Part shown: positions 11,701 through 24,810 of the stretch, in pieces
Position numbering within the stretch: the first letter of the stretch is position 1
Layout of the letters: every line of letters starts with the position of its first letter
Assembly: GCF_051014685.1 (NCBI RefSeq)
Contig: NW_027478536.1
Span: 620,001-684,000, forward strand
Source of the DNA: Ptiloglossa arizonensis
Taxonomy: Eukaryota > Arthropoda > Insecta > Hymenoptera > Colletidae
DNA: 64,000 bases
Direction: 5' to 3'
Program-made: the position numbers and the translations under genes
The notes under the pieces: generated by a model
The model's input: only the letters and a program-made list of their open reading frames with translations
Databases searched by the model: none
Told to the model about the DNA's origin: nothing

Positions 11701-14700
11701 AAGAAATAAACGGAGAAACGAACAAAGAAATGGAGAAACGAACAAAGAAACGGAGAAACGAACAAAGAAACGGAGTAACGAAGGAAGAAACGGAGAAACG
11801 GAGAAAGAAACGGAGATACGAAGAAAGAAACGGAGAACCGAAGAAAGAAACACAGACACGAAGAAAGAAACGGAGGAACGAAGAAAGAAACGTAGAAACG
11901 AAGAAAGAAACGGAGAAACGGAGAAATAAATGGAGAAACGAAGAAATAAACGCAGAAACGAAGAAAGAAACGGAGAAACGAAGAAAGAAACGGAGTAACG
12001 ATGAAAGAAACGAAGAAACGAAGAGAGAAACGGAGATACGAAGAAAGAAAAGGAGAAACGAACGAAGAAACGGAGAAACGAAGAAAGAAACGGAGAAGTA
12101 AATGGAGAAACGAAGAAATAAACGGAGAAACGAACAAGGAAACGGGGAAACGAAGAAATAAACGGAGAAACGAAGAAAAAAACGGAGAAACGTAGAAAGA
12201 AACGGAGAAACGAAGAATGAAACGGTGAAACGAAGAAAGAAACGGAGAAATAAATGTAGAAACGAAGAAATAGACCGAGAAACGGAGAAAGAAACGGAGA
12301 AACGAACAAAGAAACGGAGAAACGAAGAAAGAAACGGAGAAACGAAGAAAGTAGCGGAGAAATAAATGGAGAAACGAAGAAATAAACGGAGAAACGAAGA
12401 ATGAAACGGAGAAACGAAGACAGAAACGGAGAAATAAATGGAGAAACGAAGATATAAACGGAGAAACGAAGAAAGAAACGGAGAAACGAAGAAAGAAACG
12501 GAGAAACGAACAAAGAAACGGAGAAGCGAAGAAATATACGGAAAAATGAAGAAACAAACGGAGAAACAAAGAAAGAAACGGAGAAACGAAGAAATAAATG
12601 GAGAAACGAAGAAATAAACGGAGAAACGAAGAAAGAAACGGAGAAACGAAGAAAGAAACGGAAAAACGAAGAAAGAAACGGAGAAACGAACAAAGAAACG
12701 GAGAAACGAAGACAGAAACGGAGAAACGAAGAAAGAAACGGAGGAACGGAGAAATAAATGGAGAAACGTAGAAATAAACGGAGAAACGATGAAATAATCG
12801 GAGATACGACGAAAGAAACGGAGAAACGAAGAAACGAAGAAGTAAACCGAGAAACGGAGAAAGAAACGGAGAAACGAACAAAGAAACGGAGAAACGGAAA
12901 AACGAAGAAAGAAACGGAGGAACGGAGAAATAAATGGAGAAACGAAGAGAGAAACAGAGATACGAAGAAAGAAAAGGAGAAACGAACGAAGAAACGGAGA
13001 AACGAAGAAAGAAACGGAGAAGTAAATCGAGAAACGAAGAAATAAACGGAGAAACGAACAAGGAAACGGGGAAACGAAGAAAGAAACGGAGAAACGAAGA
13101 AAGAAACGGAGAATCGAGGAAAGAAACGGAGAAACCAAGAAAGAAACGCAGAAACGAAGAAAGAAATGGAGAAACGAAGAAAGAAGCGGAGAAACGAAGA
13201 AAGAAACTGAGAAATAAATGGAGAAACGAAGAAAGAAACGGAGAAGCGAGGAAAGAAACGGAGAAACCAAGAAAGAAACGTAGAAACGAAGAAAGAAACG
13301 GAGAAACGAAGAAATAAATGGAGAAACGAAGAAATAAACGTAGAAACGAAGAAAGAAACGGAGAAACGAAGAAAGAAACGGAGTAACGAAGAAAGAAACG
13401 AAGAAACGAAGAAATAAATGGAGAAACGAAGAAATAAACGGAGAAACGAAGAAAGAAACGGAGAAACGAACAAAGAAACGGAGAAACGGAGAAAGAAACG
13501 GAAAAACGAAGAAAGAAACGGAGAAACGAACAAAGAAACGGAGAAACGAAGACAGAAACGGAGAAACGAAGAAAGAAACGGAGGAACGGAGAAATAAATG
13601 GAGAAACGTAGAAATAAACGGAGAAACGATGAAATAATCGGAGATACGACGAAAGAAACGGAGAAACGAAGAAAGAAACGGGGAAACGAAGAAACGAAGA
13701 AGTAAACCGAGAAACGGAGAAAGAAACGGAGAAACGAACAAAGAAACGGAGAAACGGAAAAACGAAGAAAGAAACGGAGGAACGGAGAAATAAATGGAGA
13801 AACGAAGAGAGAAACGGAGATACGAAGAAAGAAAAGGAGAAACGAACGAAGAAACGGAGAAACGAAGAAAGAAACGGAGAAGTAAATCGAGAAACGAAGA
13901 AATAAACGGAGAAACGAACAAGGAAACGGGGAAACGAAGAAAGAAACGGAGAAACGAAGAAAGAAACGGAGAAGCGAGGAAAGAAACGGAGAAACCAAGA
14001 AAGAAACGCAGAAACGAAGAAAGAAATGGAGAAACGAAGAAAGAAGCGGAGAAACGAAGAAAGAAACTGAGAAATAAATGGAGAAACGAAGAAATAAACG
14101 GAGAAACGAACAAGGAAACGGAGAAACGAAGAAAGAAACGGAGAAACCAAGAAAGAAACGAAGAAAGAAACGGAGAAACGAAGATATAAACGGAGAAATG
14201 AAGAAAGAAACGGAGAAACGAAGAAAGAAGCGGAGAAATAAATGGAGAAAAGAAGAAATAAACGGAGAAACTAAGAATGAAACGGAGAAACGAAGAAAGA
14301 AACGGAGAAATAAATGGAGAAACGAAGATATAAACGGAGAAACGAAGAAAGAAACGGAGAAACGAAGAAAGAAACGGAGAAACGAAGAAAGAAGCGGAGA
14401 AATAAATGGAGAAAAGAAGAAATAAACGGAGAAACGAAGAATGAAACGGAGAAACGAAGAAAGAAACGGAGAAATAAATGGAGAAACGAAGATATAAACG
14501 GAGGAACGAAGAAAGAAACGGAGAAATAAATGGAGAAACGAAGATATAAACGGAGAAACGAAGAAAGAAACGGAGAAACGAAGAAAGAAACGGAGAATCG
14601 AAGAAAGAAACAGAGAAACGAAGAAAGAAACGGAGAAACGAATAAATAAACCGAGAAACGGAGAAAGAAACGGAGAAACGGAGAGAGAAACAAAGAAACG

Positions 14701-15600
14701 AACAATGAAACGCAGAAACGAAGAATGAAACGGAGAAAAGGAAAGAAAGAAACGGAGAAGTAAATGGAGAAACGAAGATATAAACGGAGAAACGAAGAAA
14801 TAAACCGAGAACCGGAGAAAGATACGCAGAAACGAAGAAAGAGACGGAGAAACGAAAAATGAAACGCAGAAACGAAGAATGAAACGGAGAAACGAAGAAA
14901 TAAACGGAGAAATGAAGAATGAAACGGAGAAACAAAGAAAGAAACGGAGAAACGAAGAAAGAAACGGAGAAACGAAGAAAGAAACGGGGAAACGAAGAAT
15001 GAAACGGAGAAACGAAGAAAGAAGCGGAGAAATAAATGGAGAAACGAAGAAATAAACGGAGAAACGAAGAATGAAACGGAGAAACGAAGAAAGAAACGGA
15101 GAAATAAATGGAGAAACGTAGATATAGACGGAGAAACGAAGAAAGAAACGGAGAAACGAAGAAAGAAACAGAGAAACGAAGAAAGAAACGGAGCAACGAA
15201 GAAAGAAACGGAGAAACGAAGAAAGAAACTGAGAAACGATGAAAGAAACGGAGAATCGGAGAAGTAAATGGAGAAACGAAGAAATAGACCGAGAAACGGA
15301 GAAAGAAACGGAGAAACGTGCAAAGGTACTGAGAAACGAAGAAAGAAACGGAGAAACGAAGAGAGAAACGGAGTAACGAAGAAAGAAACGAAGAAAGGAA
15401 GAAAGAAACGGAGAAACGAATGGAGAAACGAAGAAATAAACCGAGAAACGGAAAAAGAAACGGAGAAGCGAAGAAAGAAACGGAGAAACGAAGAAAGAAA
15501 CGGAGAAACGAACAAAGAAACGGAGAAACGAACAAAGAAGCGGAGAAACGAACAAAGAAATGGAGAAACGAACAAAGAAACGGAGAAACGAACAAAGAAA

Positions 15601-18600
15601 CGGAGAAACGAAGAAAGAAACTGAGAAACGAAGAAAGAAACGGAGAATCGGAGAAATAAATGGAGAAACGAAGAAATAGACCGAGAAATGGAGAAAGAAA
15701 CGTAGAAACGAACAAAGAAACGGAGAAACGAAGAAAGAAACGGAGAAACGAACAAAGAAACGGGGAAACGAACAAAGAAACGGAGAAACGAAGAAAGAAA
15801 CGCAGAAACGAACAAAGAAATGGAGAAACGAACAAAGAAACGGAGAAACGAACAAAGAAACGGAGAAACGAAGAAATAAACGGAGAAACGAACAAGGAAA
15901 CCGAGAAACGGAGAAAAAAACGGAGAAACCAAGAAAGAAACGAAGAAAGAAACGGAAAAACAAAGATATAAACGGCGAAATGAAGAAAGAAACGGAGAAA
16001 CAAAGAAAGAATCGGAGAAACGAACAAAGAAACGAAGAAACGGAGAAAGAAATGGAGAAACGAAGAATGAAACGGAGAAACGAAGAAAGAAACGGAGATA
16101 TAAATGGAGAAACGAAGATATAAACGGAGAAACGAAGAAAGAAACGGAGAAACGAAGAAATAAACGGAGAAACGAAGAAAGAAACAGAGAAACGGAGAAA
16201 GAAATGGAGAAACGAAGAAATAAACCGAGAACCGGAGAAAGAAACGGAGAAACGAAGAAAGAGACAGAGAAACGAACAATGAAACGCAAAAACGAAGAAT
16301 GAATCGGAGAAACGAAGAAATAAGCGGAGAAATGAAAAAAGAAACGGAGAAACAAAGAAAGAAACGGAGAAACGAAGAAAGAAACGGAGAAACGAAGAAA
16401 GAAACGGAGAAACGGAGAAATAAATGGCGAAACGAAGAAACAAACGGAGAAACGATGAAAGAAACGGAGAAACGAAGAAAGAAACGGAGAAATGAAGAAA
16501 GAAACAGAGTAACGAAGAAAGAAACGAAGAAACGAAGAAAGAAACGGAGAAACGAAGAAAGAAGCGGAGAAACGAAGAAAGAAACGGAGAAACTAAGAAA
16601 GAAACGGAGAAATGAAGAAAGAAACGCAGAAACGAAGAAAGAAACGGAGATTGGAAGAAAGAAACGGAGATACGAACAATGAAACGGAGAAACGAACAAT
16701 GAAACGGAGAAACGGAGAAACGAAGAAAGAAACGGAGAAACGAACAAAGAAACGGAGAAACCAAGAAAGAAACGGAGAAACGGAGAAAGAAACGTAGAAA
16801 CGAAGAAAGAAACGGAGATTGGAAGAAAGGAACGGAGAAACGAACAATGAAACGGAGAAACGAACAATGAAACGGAGAAACGAAGAAAGAAACGGAGAAA
16901 CGAAGAAACGATGAAAGAAAGTAGAAACGAAGAAACAAACGGAGAAACGAAGAAAGAAACGGAGAATCGAAGAAAGAAACGGAGAAACGAAGAAAGAAAC
17001 GGAGAAACGAAGGAAGAAACGGAGAAATGAAGAAAGAAACGGATAAATGAAGAAAGAAACGGAGAAACGAAGAAAGAAGCGGAGAAACGAACAAAGAAAC
17101 GGAGAAACGAAGAAAGAACCGGAGTAACGAAGAAAGAAACGGAGAAACGGAGAAATAAATGGAGAAACGAAGAAAGAAACGGGGAAACGAACAAAGAAAC
17201 GGAGAAACGAAGAATGAAACGGAGAATCGGAGAAATAAATGTAGAAACGAAAGAATAAACCGAGAAACGGAGAAACAAACGGAGAAACGAACAAAGAAAC
17301 GGAGAAACGAACAAAGAGACGGAGAAACGAAGAAAGAAACGGAGAAACGGAGAAATAAATGGAGAAACGAAGAAACAAACAGAGAAACGAAGAAAGAAAC
17401 GGAGAAACGAAGAAGGAAACAGAGTAACGAAGAGAGAAACGAAGAAAGAAACAGAGTAACGAAGAGAGAAACGAAGAAACGAAGAAAGAAGTGGAGAAAC
17501 GAACAAAGAAACGTAGAAACGAAGAAAGAAACGGAGAAACGAACAAAGATACGGAGAAACGAACAAAGAAACGGAGAAACGAAGAAAGAAACGGAGAAAC
17601 GAAGAAAGAAACGGAGAAACGAACAAAGAAACGGAGAAACGAAGGAAGAAACGGAGAAATGAAGAAAGATACGGAGAAACGAAGAAAGAAACGGAGAATC
17701 GAAGAAAGAACCGGAGTAACCAAGAAAGAAACGGAGAAACGGAGAAATAAATGGAGAAACGAAGAAAGAAATGGAGAGGCGAATAAATAAGCGGAGAAAC
17801 GAAGAAAGAAACGGAGAAACGTAGAAATAAATGGAGAAACGAAGAAAGAAATGGAGAGACGAATAAATAAACGGAGAAACGAAGAAAGAAACGGAGAAAC
17901 GAAGAGAGAAACGGAGAAACGAAGAAAGAAACGGAGAAACGAAGAAAGAAACGCAGAAACGAAGAAGGAAACGGAGAAACGAAGAAAGAAACGGAGAAAC
18001 GAAGAAAGAAACGGAGGAACGGAGAAATAAATGGAGAAACGTAGAAATAAACGGAGAAACGAAGAAATAATCGGAGAAACGAAGAAAGAAACGGAGAAAC
18101 GAAGAAATAAACGGAGAAACGAAGAACGAAACGAAGAAACGGAGAAAGAAACGGAGAAACGAAGAAACAAACACAGAAACGAACAAAGAAACGCAGAAAC
18201 GAAGAACGAAACGGAGAAACGAAGAAAGAAACTGAGAAACGAAGAAAGAAACGGAGAATCGGAGAAATAAATGGAGAAACGAAGAAATAGACCGAGAAAT
18301 GGAGAAAGAAACGTAGAAACGAACAAAGAAACGGAGAAACGAAGAAAGAAACGGAGAAACGAACAAAGAAACGGGGAAACGAACAAAGAAACGGAGAAAC
18401 GAAGAAAGAAACGCAGAAACGAACAAAGAAATGGAGAAACGAACAAAGAAACGGAGAAACGAACAAAGAAACGGAGAAACGAAGAAATAAACGGAGAAAC
18501 GAACAAGGAAACCGAGAAACGGAGAAAAAAACGGAGAAACCAAGAAAGAAACGAAGAAAGAAACGGAGAAACAAAGATATAAACGGCGAAATGAAGAAAG

Positions 18601-19491
18601 AAACGGAGAAACAAAGAAAGAATCGGAGAAACGAACAAAGAAACGAAGAAACGGAGAAAGAAATGGAGAAACGAAGAATGAAACGGAGAAACGAAGAAAG
18701 AAACGGAGATATAAATGGAGAAACGAAGATATAAACGGAGAAACGAAGAAAGAAACGGAGAAACGGAGAAATAAACGGAGAAACGAAGAAAGAAACAGAG
18801 AAACGGAGAAAGAAATGGAGAAACGAAGAAATAAACCGAGAACCGGAGAAAGAAACGGAGAAACGAAGAAAGAGACAGAGAAACGAACAATGAAACGCAA
18901 AAACGAAGAATGAATCGGAGAAACGAAGAAATAAGCGGAGAAATGAAGAAAGAAACGGAGAAACAAAGAAAGAAACGGAGAAACGAAGAAAGAAACGGAG
19001 AAACGAAGAAAGAAACGGAGAAACGGAGAAATAAATGGCGAAACGAAGAAACAAACGGAGAAACGATGAAAGAAACGGAGAAACGAAGAAAGAAACGGAG
19101 AAATGAAGAAAGAAACAGAGTAACGAAGAAAGAAACGAAGAAACGAAGAAAGAAACGGAGAAACGAAGAAAGAAGCGGAGAAACGAAGAAAGAAACGGAG
19201 AAACTGAGAAAGAAACGGAGAAACGAAGAAAGAAACGCAGAAACGAAGAAAGAAACGGAGATTGGAAGAAAGAAACGGAGATACGAACAATGAAACGGAG
19301 AAACGAAAAATGAAACGGAGAAACGGAGAAACGAAGAAAGAAACGGAGAAACGAACAAAGAAACGGAGAAACCAAGAAAGAAACGGAGAAACGGAGAAAG
19401 AAACGTAGAAACGAAGAAAGAAACGGAGATTGGAAGAAAGGAACGGAGAAACGAACAATGAAACGGAGAAACGAACAATGAAACGGAGAAA
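15601..19491 (+). repeat. Dispersed duplication inside array 1 (offset 2,611 bp)
   Basis: 15601-16880 and 18212-19491 share the same ordered series of rare unit variants, including the ATTGGAAGAAAG and AATGAATCGG units, with only a few substitutions. About 1.3 kb of different units separates them. The last variants before divergence are AACAATG units at about 16870 and 19480. Confidence 0.78.
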
Positions 19492-19504
19492 CGGAGAAAG
19501 AAAC

Positions 19505-22500
19505 GGAGAAACGAAGAAAGAAACGGAGAAACGAACAAAGAAGCGGAGAATCGGGGAAATAAATGGAGAAACGAAGAAATAGACCGGGAAACGGAGAAAG
19601 AAACGGAGAAACGAAGAAAGAAACGGAGAAACGAAGAAAGAAACGGAGAAACGAAGAAAGAAACAGAGTAACGAAGAAAGAAATGAAGAAAGAAACGGAG
19701 AAACGAAGAAAGAAACGGAGAAACGAAGAAAGAAACGAAGAAACTAAGAAAGAAACGGAGAAACGAAGAAAGAAACGGAGAAACGAAGAAAGAAACGGAG
19801 AAACGAAGAAAGAAACGGAGAAACGAAGAAACGATGAAAGAAAGTAGAAACGAAGAAACAAACGGAGAAACGAAGAAAGAAACGGAGAATCGAAGAAAGA
19901 AACGGAGAAACGAAGAAAGAAACGGAGAAACGAAGGAAGAAACGGAGAAATGAAGAAAGAAACGGATAAATGAAGAAAGAAACGGAGAAACGAAGAAAGA
20001 AGCGGAGAAACGAACAAAGAAACGGAGAAACGAAGAAAGAACCGGAGTAACGAAGAAAGAAACGGAGAAAGGGAGAAATAAATGGAGAAACGAAGAAAGA
20101 AACGGGGAAACGAACAAAGAAACGGAGAAACGAAGAATGAAACGGAGAATCGGAGAAATAAATGGAGAAACGAAAGAATAAACCGAGAAACGGAGAAACA
20201 AACGGAGAAACGAACAAAGAAACGGAGAAACGAACAAAGAGACGGAGAAACGAAGAAAGAAACGGAGAAACGGAGAAATAAATGGAGAAACGAAGAAACA
20301 AACAGAGAAACGAAGAAAGAAACGGAGAAACGAAGAAGGAAACAGAGTAACGAAGAGAGAAACGAAGAAAGAAACAGAGTAACGAAGAGAGAAACGAAGA
20401 AACGAAGAAAGAAGTGGAGAAACGAACAAAGAAACGGAGAAACGAAGAAAGAAGAGGAGAAACGAAGAAAGAAACGTAGAAACGAAGAAAGAAACGGAGA
20501 AACGAACAAAGATACGGAGAAACGAACAAAGAAACGGAGAAACGAAGAAAGAAACGGAGAAACGAAGAAAGAAACGGAGAAACGAACAAAGAAACGGAGA
20601 AACGAAGGAAGAAACGGAGAAATGAAGAAAGAAACGGAGAAACGAAGAAAGAAACGGAGAATCGAAGAAAGAACCGGAGTAACCAAGAAAGAAACGGAGA
20701 AACGGAGAAATAAATGGAGAAACGAAGAAAGAAATGGAGAGGCGAATAAATAAGCGGAGAAACGAAGAAAGAAACGGAGAAACGTAGAAATAAATGGAGA
20801 AACGAAGAAAGAAATGGAGAGACGAATAAATAAACGGAGAAACGAAGAAAGAAACGGAGAAACGAAGAGAGAAACGGAGAAACGAAGAAAGAAACGGAGA
20901 AACGAAGAAAGAAACGCAGAAACGAAGAAGGAAACGGAGAAACGAAGAAAGAAACGGAGAAACGAAGAAAGAAACGGAGGAACGGAGAAATAAATGGAGA
21001 AACGTAGAAATAAACGGAGAAACGAAGAAATAATCGGAGAAACGAAGAAAGAAACGGAGAAACGAAGAAATAAACGGAGAAACGAAGAACGAAACGAAGA
21101 AACGGAGAAAGAAACGGAGAAACGAAGAAACAAACACAGAAACGAACAAAGAAACGCAGAAACGAAGAACGAAACGGAGAAACGAAGAAAGAAACAGAGA
21201 AACGAACAAAGAAACGCAGAAACGAAGAATGAAACGGAGAAACGAAGAAATGAACAGAGAGATGAGGAAGGAAACGGAGAAACAAAGAAAGGAACGGAGA
21301 AACGAAGAAAGAAACGGAGAAATAAATGGAAAAACGAAGAAATAAACCGAGAAAAGGAAAAAGAAACGGAGATACCAACAAAGAAGCGGAGAAACGAACA
21401 AAGAAACGGAGAAACGAAGAAAGAAACGGAGGAACGGAGATATAAATGGAGAAACGAAGAATAAACGGAGAAACGAAGAAAGAAACGGAGAAACGAATAC
21501 AGAAACGGAGAAACGAAGAAAGAAACGGAGAAACGAAGAAAGAAACGGAGAAACGAAGAAAGAAACGGAGATACGAAGAAAGAAATGGAGAAACGAACAA
21601 AGAAACGGAGAAACGAAGAAAGAAACGGAGAAATAAATGGAGAAACGAAGAAATAAACGGAGAAACGAACAAGGAAACGGAGAAACGAAGAAAGAAACGA
21701 AGAAAAAAACGGAGAAACGTAGAAAGAAACGGAGATACCAACAAGGAAGCGCAGAAACGAACAAAGAAACGGAGAAACGAAGAAAGAAACGGAGGAACGG
21801 AGATATAAATGGAGAAACGAAAAATAAACGGAGAAACGAAGAAAGAAACGGAGAAACGAACACAGAAACGGAGAAACGAAGAAAGAAACGGAGAAACGAA
21901 GAAAGAAACGGAGAAACGAACAAAGAAACGCAGGAACGAAGAATGAAACGGAGAACCGGAGAAATATACGGAGAAATGAAGAAACAAACGGAGAAACAAA
22001 GAAAGAAACGGAGAAACCAACAAAGAAACGGAGAAACCAAGAAAGAAACGGAGAAACGGAGAAAGAAACGTAGAAACGAAGAAAGAAACGGAGATTGGAA
22101 GAAAGGAATGGAGAAACGAACAATGAAACGGAGAAACGAACAATGAAACGGAGAAACGAACAATGAAACGGAGAAACGGAGAAAGAAACGGAGAAACGAA
22201 GAAAGAAACGGAGAAACGAACAAAGAAACGCAGAAACGAAGAATGAAACGGAGAACCGGAGAAATATACGGAGAAATGAAGAAACAAACGGAGAAACAAA
22301 GAAAGAAACGGAGAAACCAACAAAGAAACGGTGAAACGAAGAAAGAAACGGAGAAACGGAGAAAGAAACGTAGAATCGAAGAAAGAAACGGAGAAACGAA
22401 CAAAGAAACGGAGAAACGAACAAAGAAACGGAGAAACGAAGAAAGAAACGGAGAAACGAAGAAAGAAACGGAGAAACGAACAAAGAAACGGAGAATCGGG

Positions 22501-24810
22501 GAAATAAATGGAGAAACGAAGAAATAGACCGGGAAACGGAGAAAGAAACGGAGAAACGAAGAAAGAAACGGAGAAACGAAGAAAGAAACGGAGAAACGAA
22601 GAAAGAAACAGAGTAACGAAGAAAGAAACGAAAAAACGAAGAAAGAAACGGAGAAACGACGAAAGAAACGGAGAAACGAAGAATGAATCGGAGAAACTAA
22701 GAAAGAAACGGAGAAACGAAGAAAGAAACGAAGAAACTAAGAAAGAAACGGAGAAACGAAGAAAGAAACGGAGAAACGAAGAAAGAAACGGAGAAACGAA
22801 GAAAGAAACGGAGAAACGAAGAAACGATGAAAGAAAGTAGAAACGAAGAAACAAACGGAGAAACGAAGAAAGAAACGGAGAATCGAAGAAAGAAACGGAG
22901 AAACGAAGAAAGAAACGGAGAAACGAAGGAAGAAACGGAGAAATGAAGAAAGAAACGGATAAATGAAGAAAGAAACGGAGAAACGAAGAAAGAAGCGGAG
23001 AAACGAACAAAGAAACGGAGAAACGAAGAATGAATCGGAGAAACTAAGAAAGAAACGGAGAAACGAAGAAAGAAACGGAGAAACGAAGAAAGAAACGGAG
23101 ATTGGAAGAAAGAAACGGAGAAACGAACAATGAAAGGGAGAAACGAACAATGAAACGGAGAAACGAACAATGAAACGGAGAAACGGAGAAAGAAACGGAG
23201 AAACGAAGAAAGAAACGGAGAAACGAACAAAGAAACGCAGAAACGAAGAATGAAACGGAGAACCGGAGAAATATACGGAGAAATGAAGAAACAAACGGAG
23301 AAACGAAGAAAGAAACGGAGAAACGAACAAAGAAACGGAGAATCGGGGAAATAAATGGAGAAACGAAGAAATAGACCGGGAAACGGAGAAAGAAACGGAG
23401 AAACGAAGAAAGAAACGGAGAAACGAAGAAAGAAACGGAGAAACGAAGAAAGAAACAGAGTAACGAAGAAAGAAATGAAGAAAGAAACGGAGAAACGAAG
23501 AAAGAAACGGAGAAACGAAGAAAGAAACGAAGAAACTAAGAAAGAAACGGAGAAACGAAGAAAGAAACGGAGAAACGAAGAAAGAAACGGAGAAACGAAG
23601 AAAGAAACGGAGAAACGAAGAAACGATGAAAGAAAGTAGAAACGAAGAAACAAACGGAGAAACGAAGAAAGAAACGGAGAATCGAAGAAAGAAACGGAGA
23701 AACGAAGAAAGAAACGGAGAAACGAAGGAAGAAACGGAGAAATGAAGAAAGAAACGGATAAATGAAGAAAGAAACGGAGAAACGAAGAAAGAAGCGGAGA
23801 AACGAACAAAGAAACGGAGAAACGAAGAAAGAACCGGAGTAACGAAGAAAGAAACGGAGAAACGGAGAAATAAATGGAGAAACGAAGAAAGAAACGGGGA
23901 AACGAACAAAGAAACGGAGAAACGAAGAATGAAACGGGGAATCGGAGAAATAAATGGAGAAACGAAAGAATAAACCGAGAAACGGAGAAACAAACGGAGA
24001 AACGAACAAAGAAACGGAGAAACGAACAAAGAGACGGAGAAACGAAGAAAGAAACGGAGAAACGGAGAAATAAATGGAGAAACGAAGAAACAAACAGAGA
24101 AACGAAGAATGAAACGGAGAAACGAAGAAGGAAACAGAGTAACGAAGAGAGAAACGAAGAAAGAAACAGAGTAACGAAGAGAGAAACGAAGAAACGAAGA
24201 AAGAAGTGGAGAAACGAACAAAGAAACGGAGAAACGAAGAAAGAAGAGGAGAAACGAAGAAAGAAACGTAGAAACGAAGAAAGAAACGGAGAAACGAACA
24301 AAGATACGGAGAAACGAACAAAGAAACGGAGAAACGAAGAAAGAAACGGAGAAACGAAGAAAGAAACGGAGAAACGAACAAAGAAACGGAGAAACGAAGG
24401 AAGAAACGGAGAAATGAAGAAAGAAACGGAGAAACGAAGAAAGAAACGGAGAATCGAAGAAAGAACCGGAGTAACCAAGAAAGAAACGGAGAAACGGAGA
24501 AATAAATGGAGAAACGAAGAAAGAAATGGAGAGGCGAATAAATAAGCGGAGAAACGAAGAAAGAAACGGAGAAACGTAGAAATAAACAGAGAAACGAAGA
24601 AAGAAATGGAGAGACGAATAAATAAACGGAGAAACGAAGAAAGAAACGGAGAAACGAAGAGGGAAACGGAGAAACGAAGAAAGAAACGGAGAAACGAAGA
24701 AAGAAACGCAGAAACGAAGAAGGAAACGGAGAAACGAAGAAAGAAACGGAGAAACGAAGAAAGAAACGGAGGAACGGAGAAATAAATGGAGAAACGTAGA
24801 AATAAACGGA
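19505..24810 (+). repeat. Dispersed duplication inside array 1 (offset 3,792 bp)
   Basis: 19505-21018 and 23297-24810 carry the same order of variants: the AAACGATGAAAGAAAG break, AGTAACCAAG and GGCGAATAAATAAGCGG. A related third series lies at about 16900-18070 with one 40-bp length difference. This shows repeated copying of the same segment. Confidence 0.75.

Noticed and set aside
4396..19458. Giant minus-strand open frame of ~5,000 codons, and similar ones (8459-22483, 28079-38392, 25486-32937, 45020-53352)
   Set aside because: They overlap in different frames, all built from the same 20-bp unit. The pyrimidine strand lacks stop codons, so long frames are expected by composition. No non-repeat domain is present.
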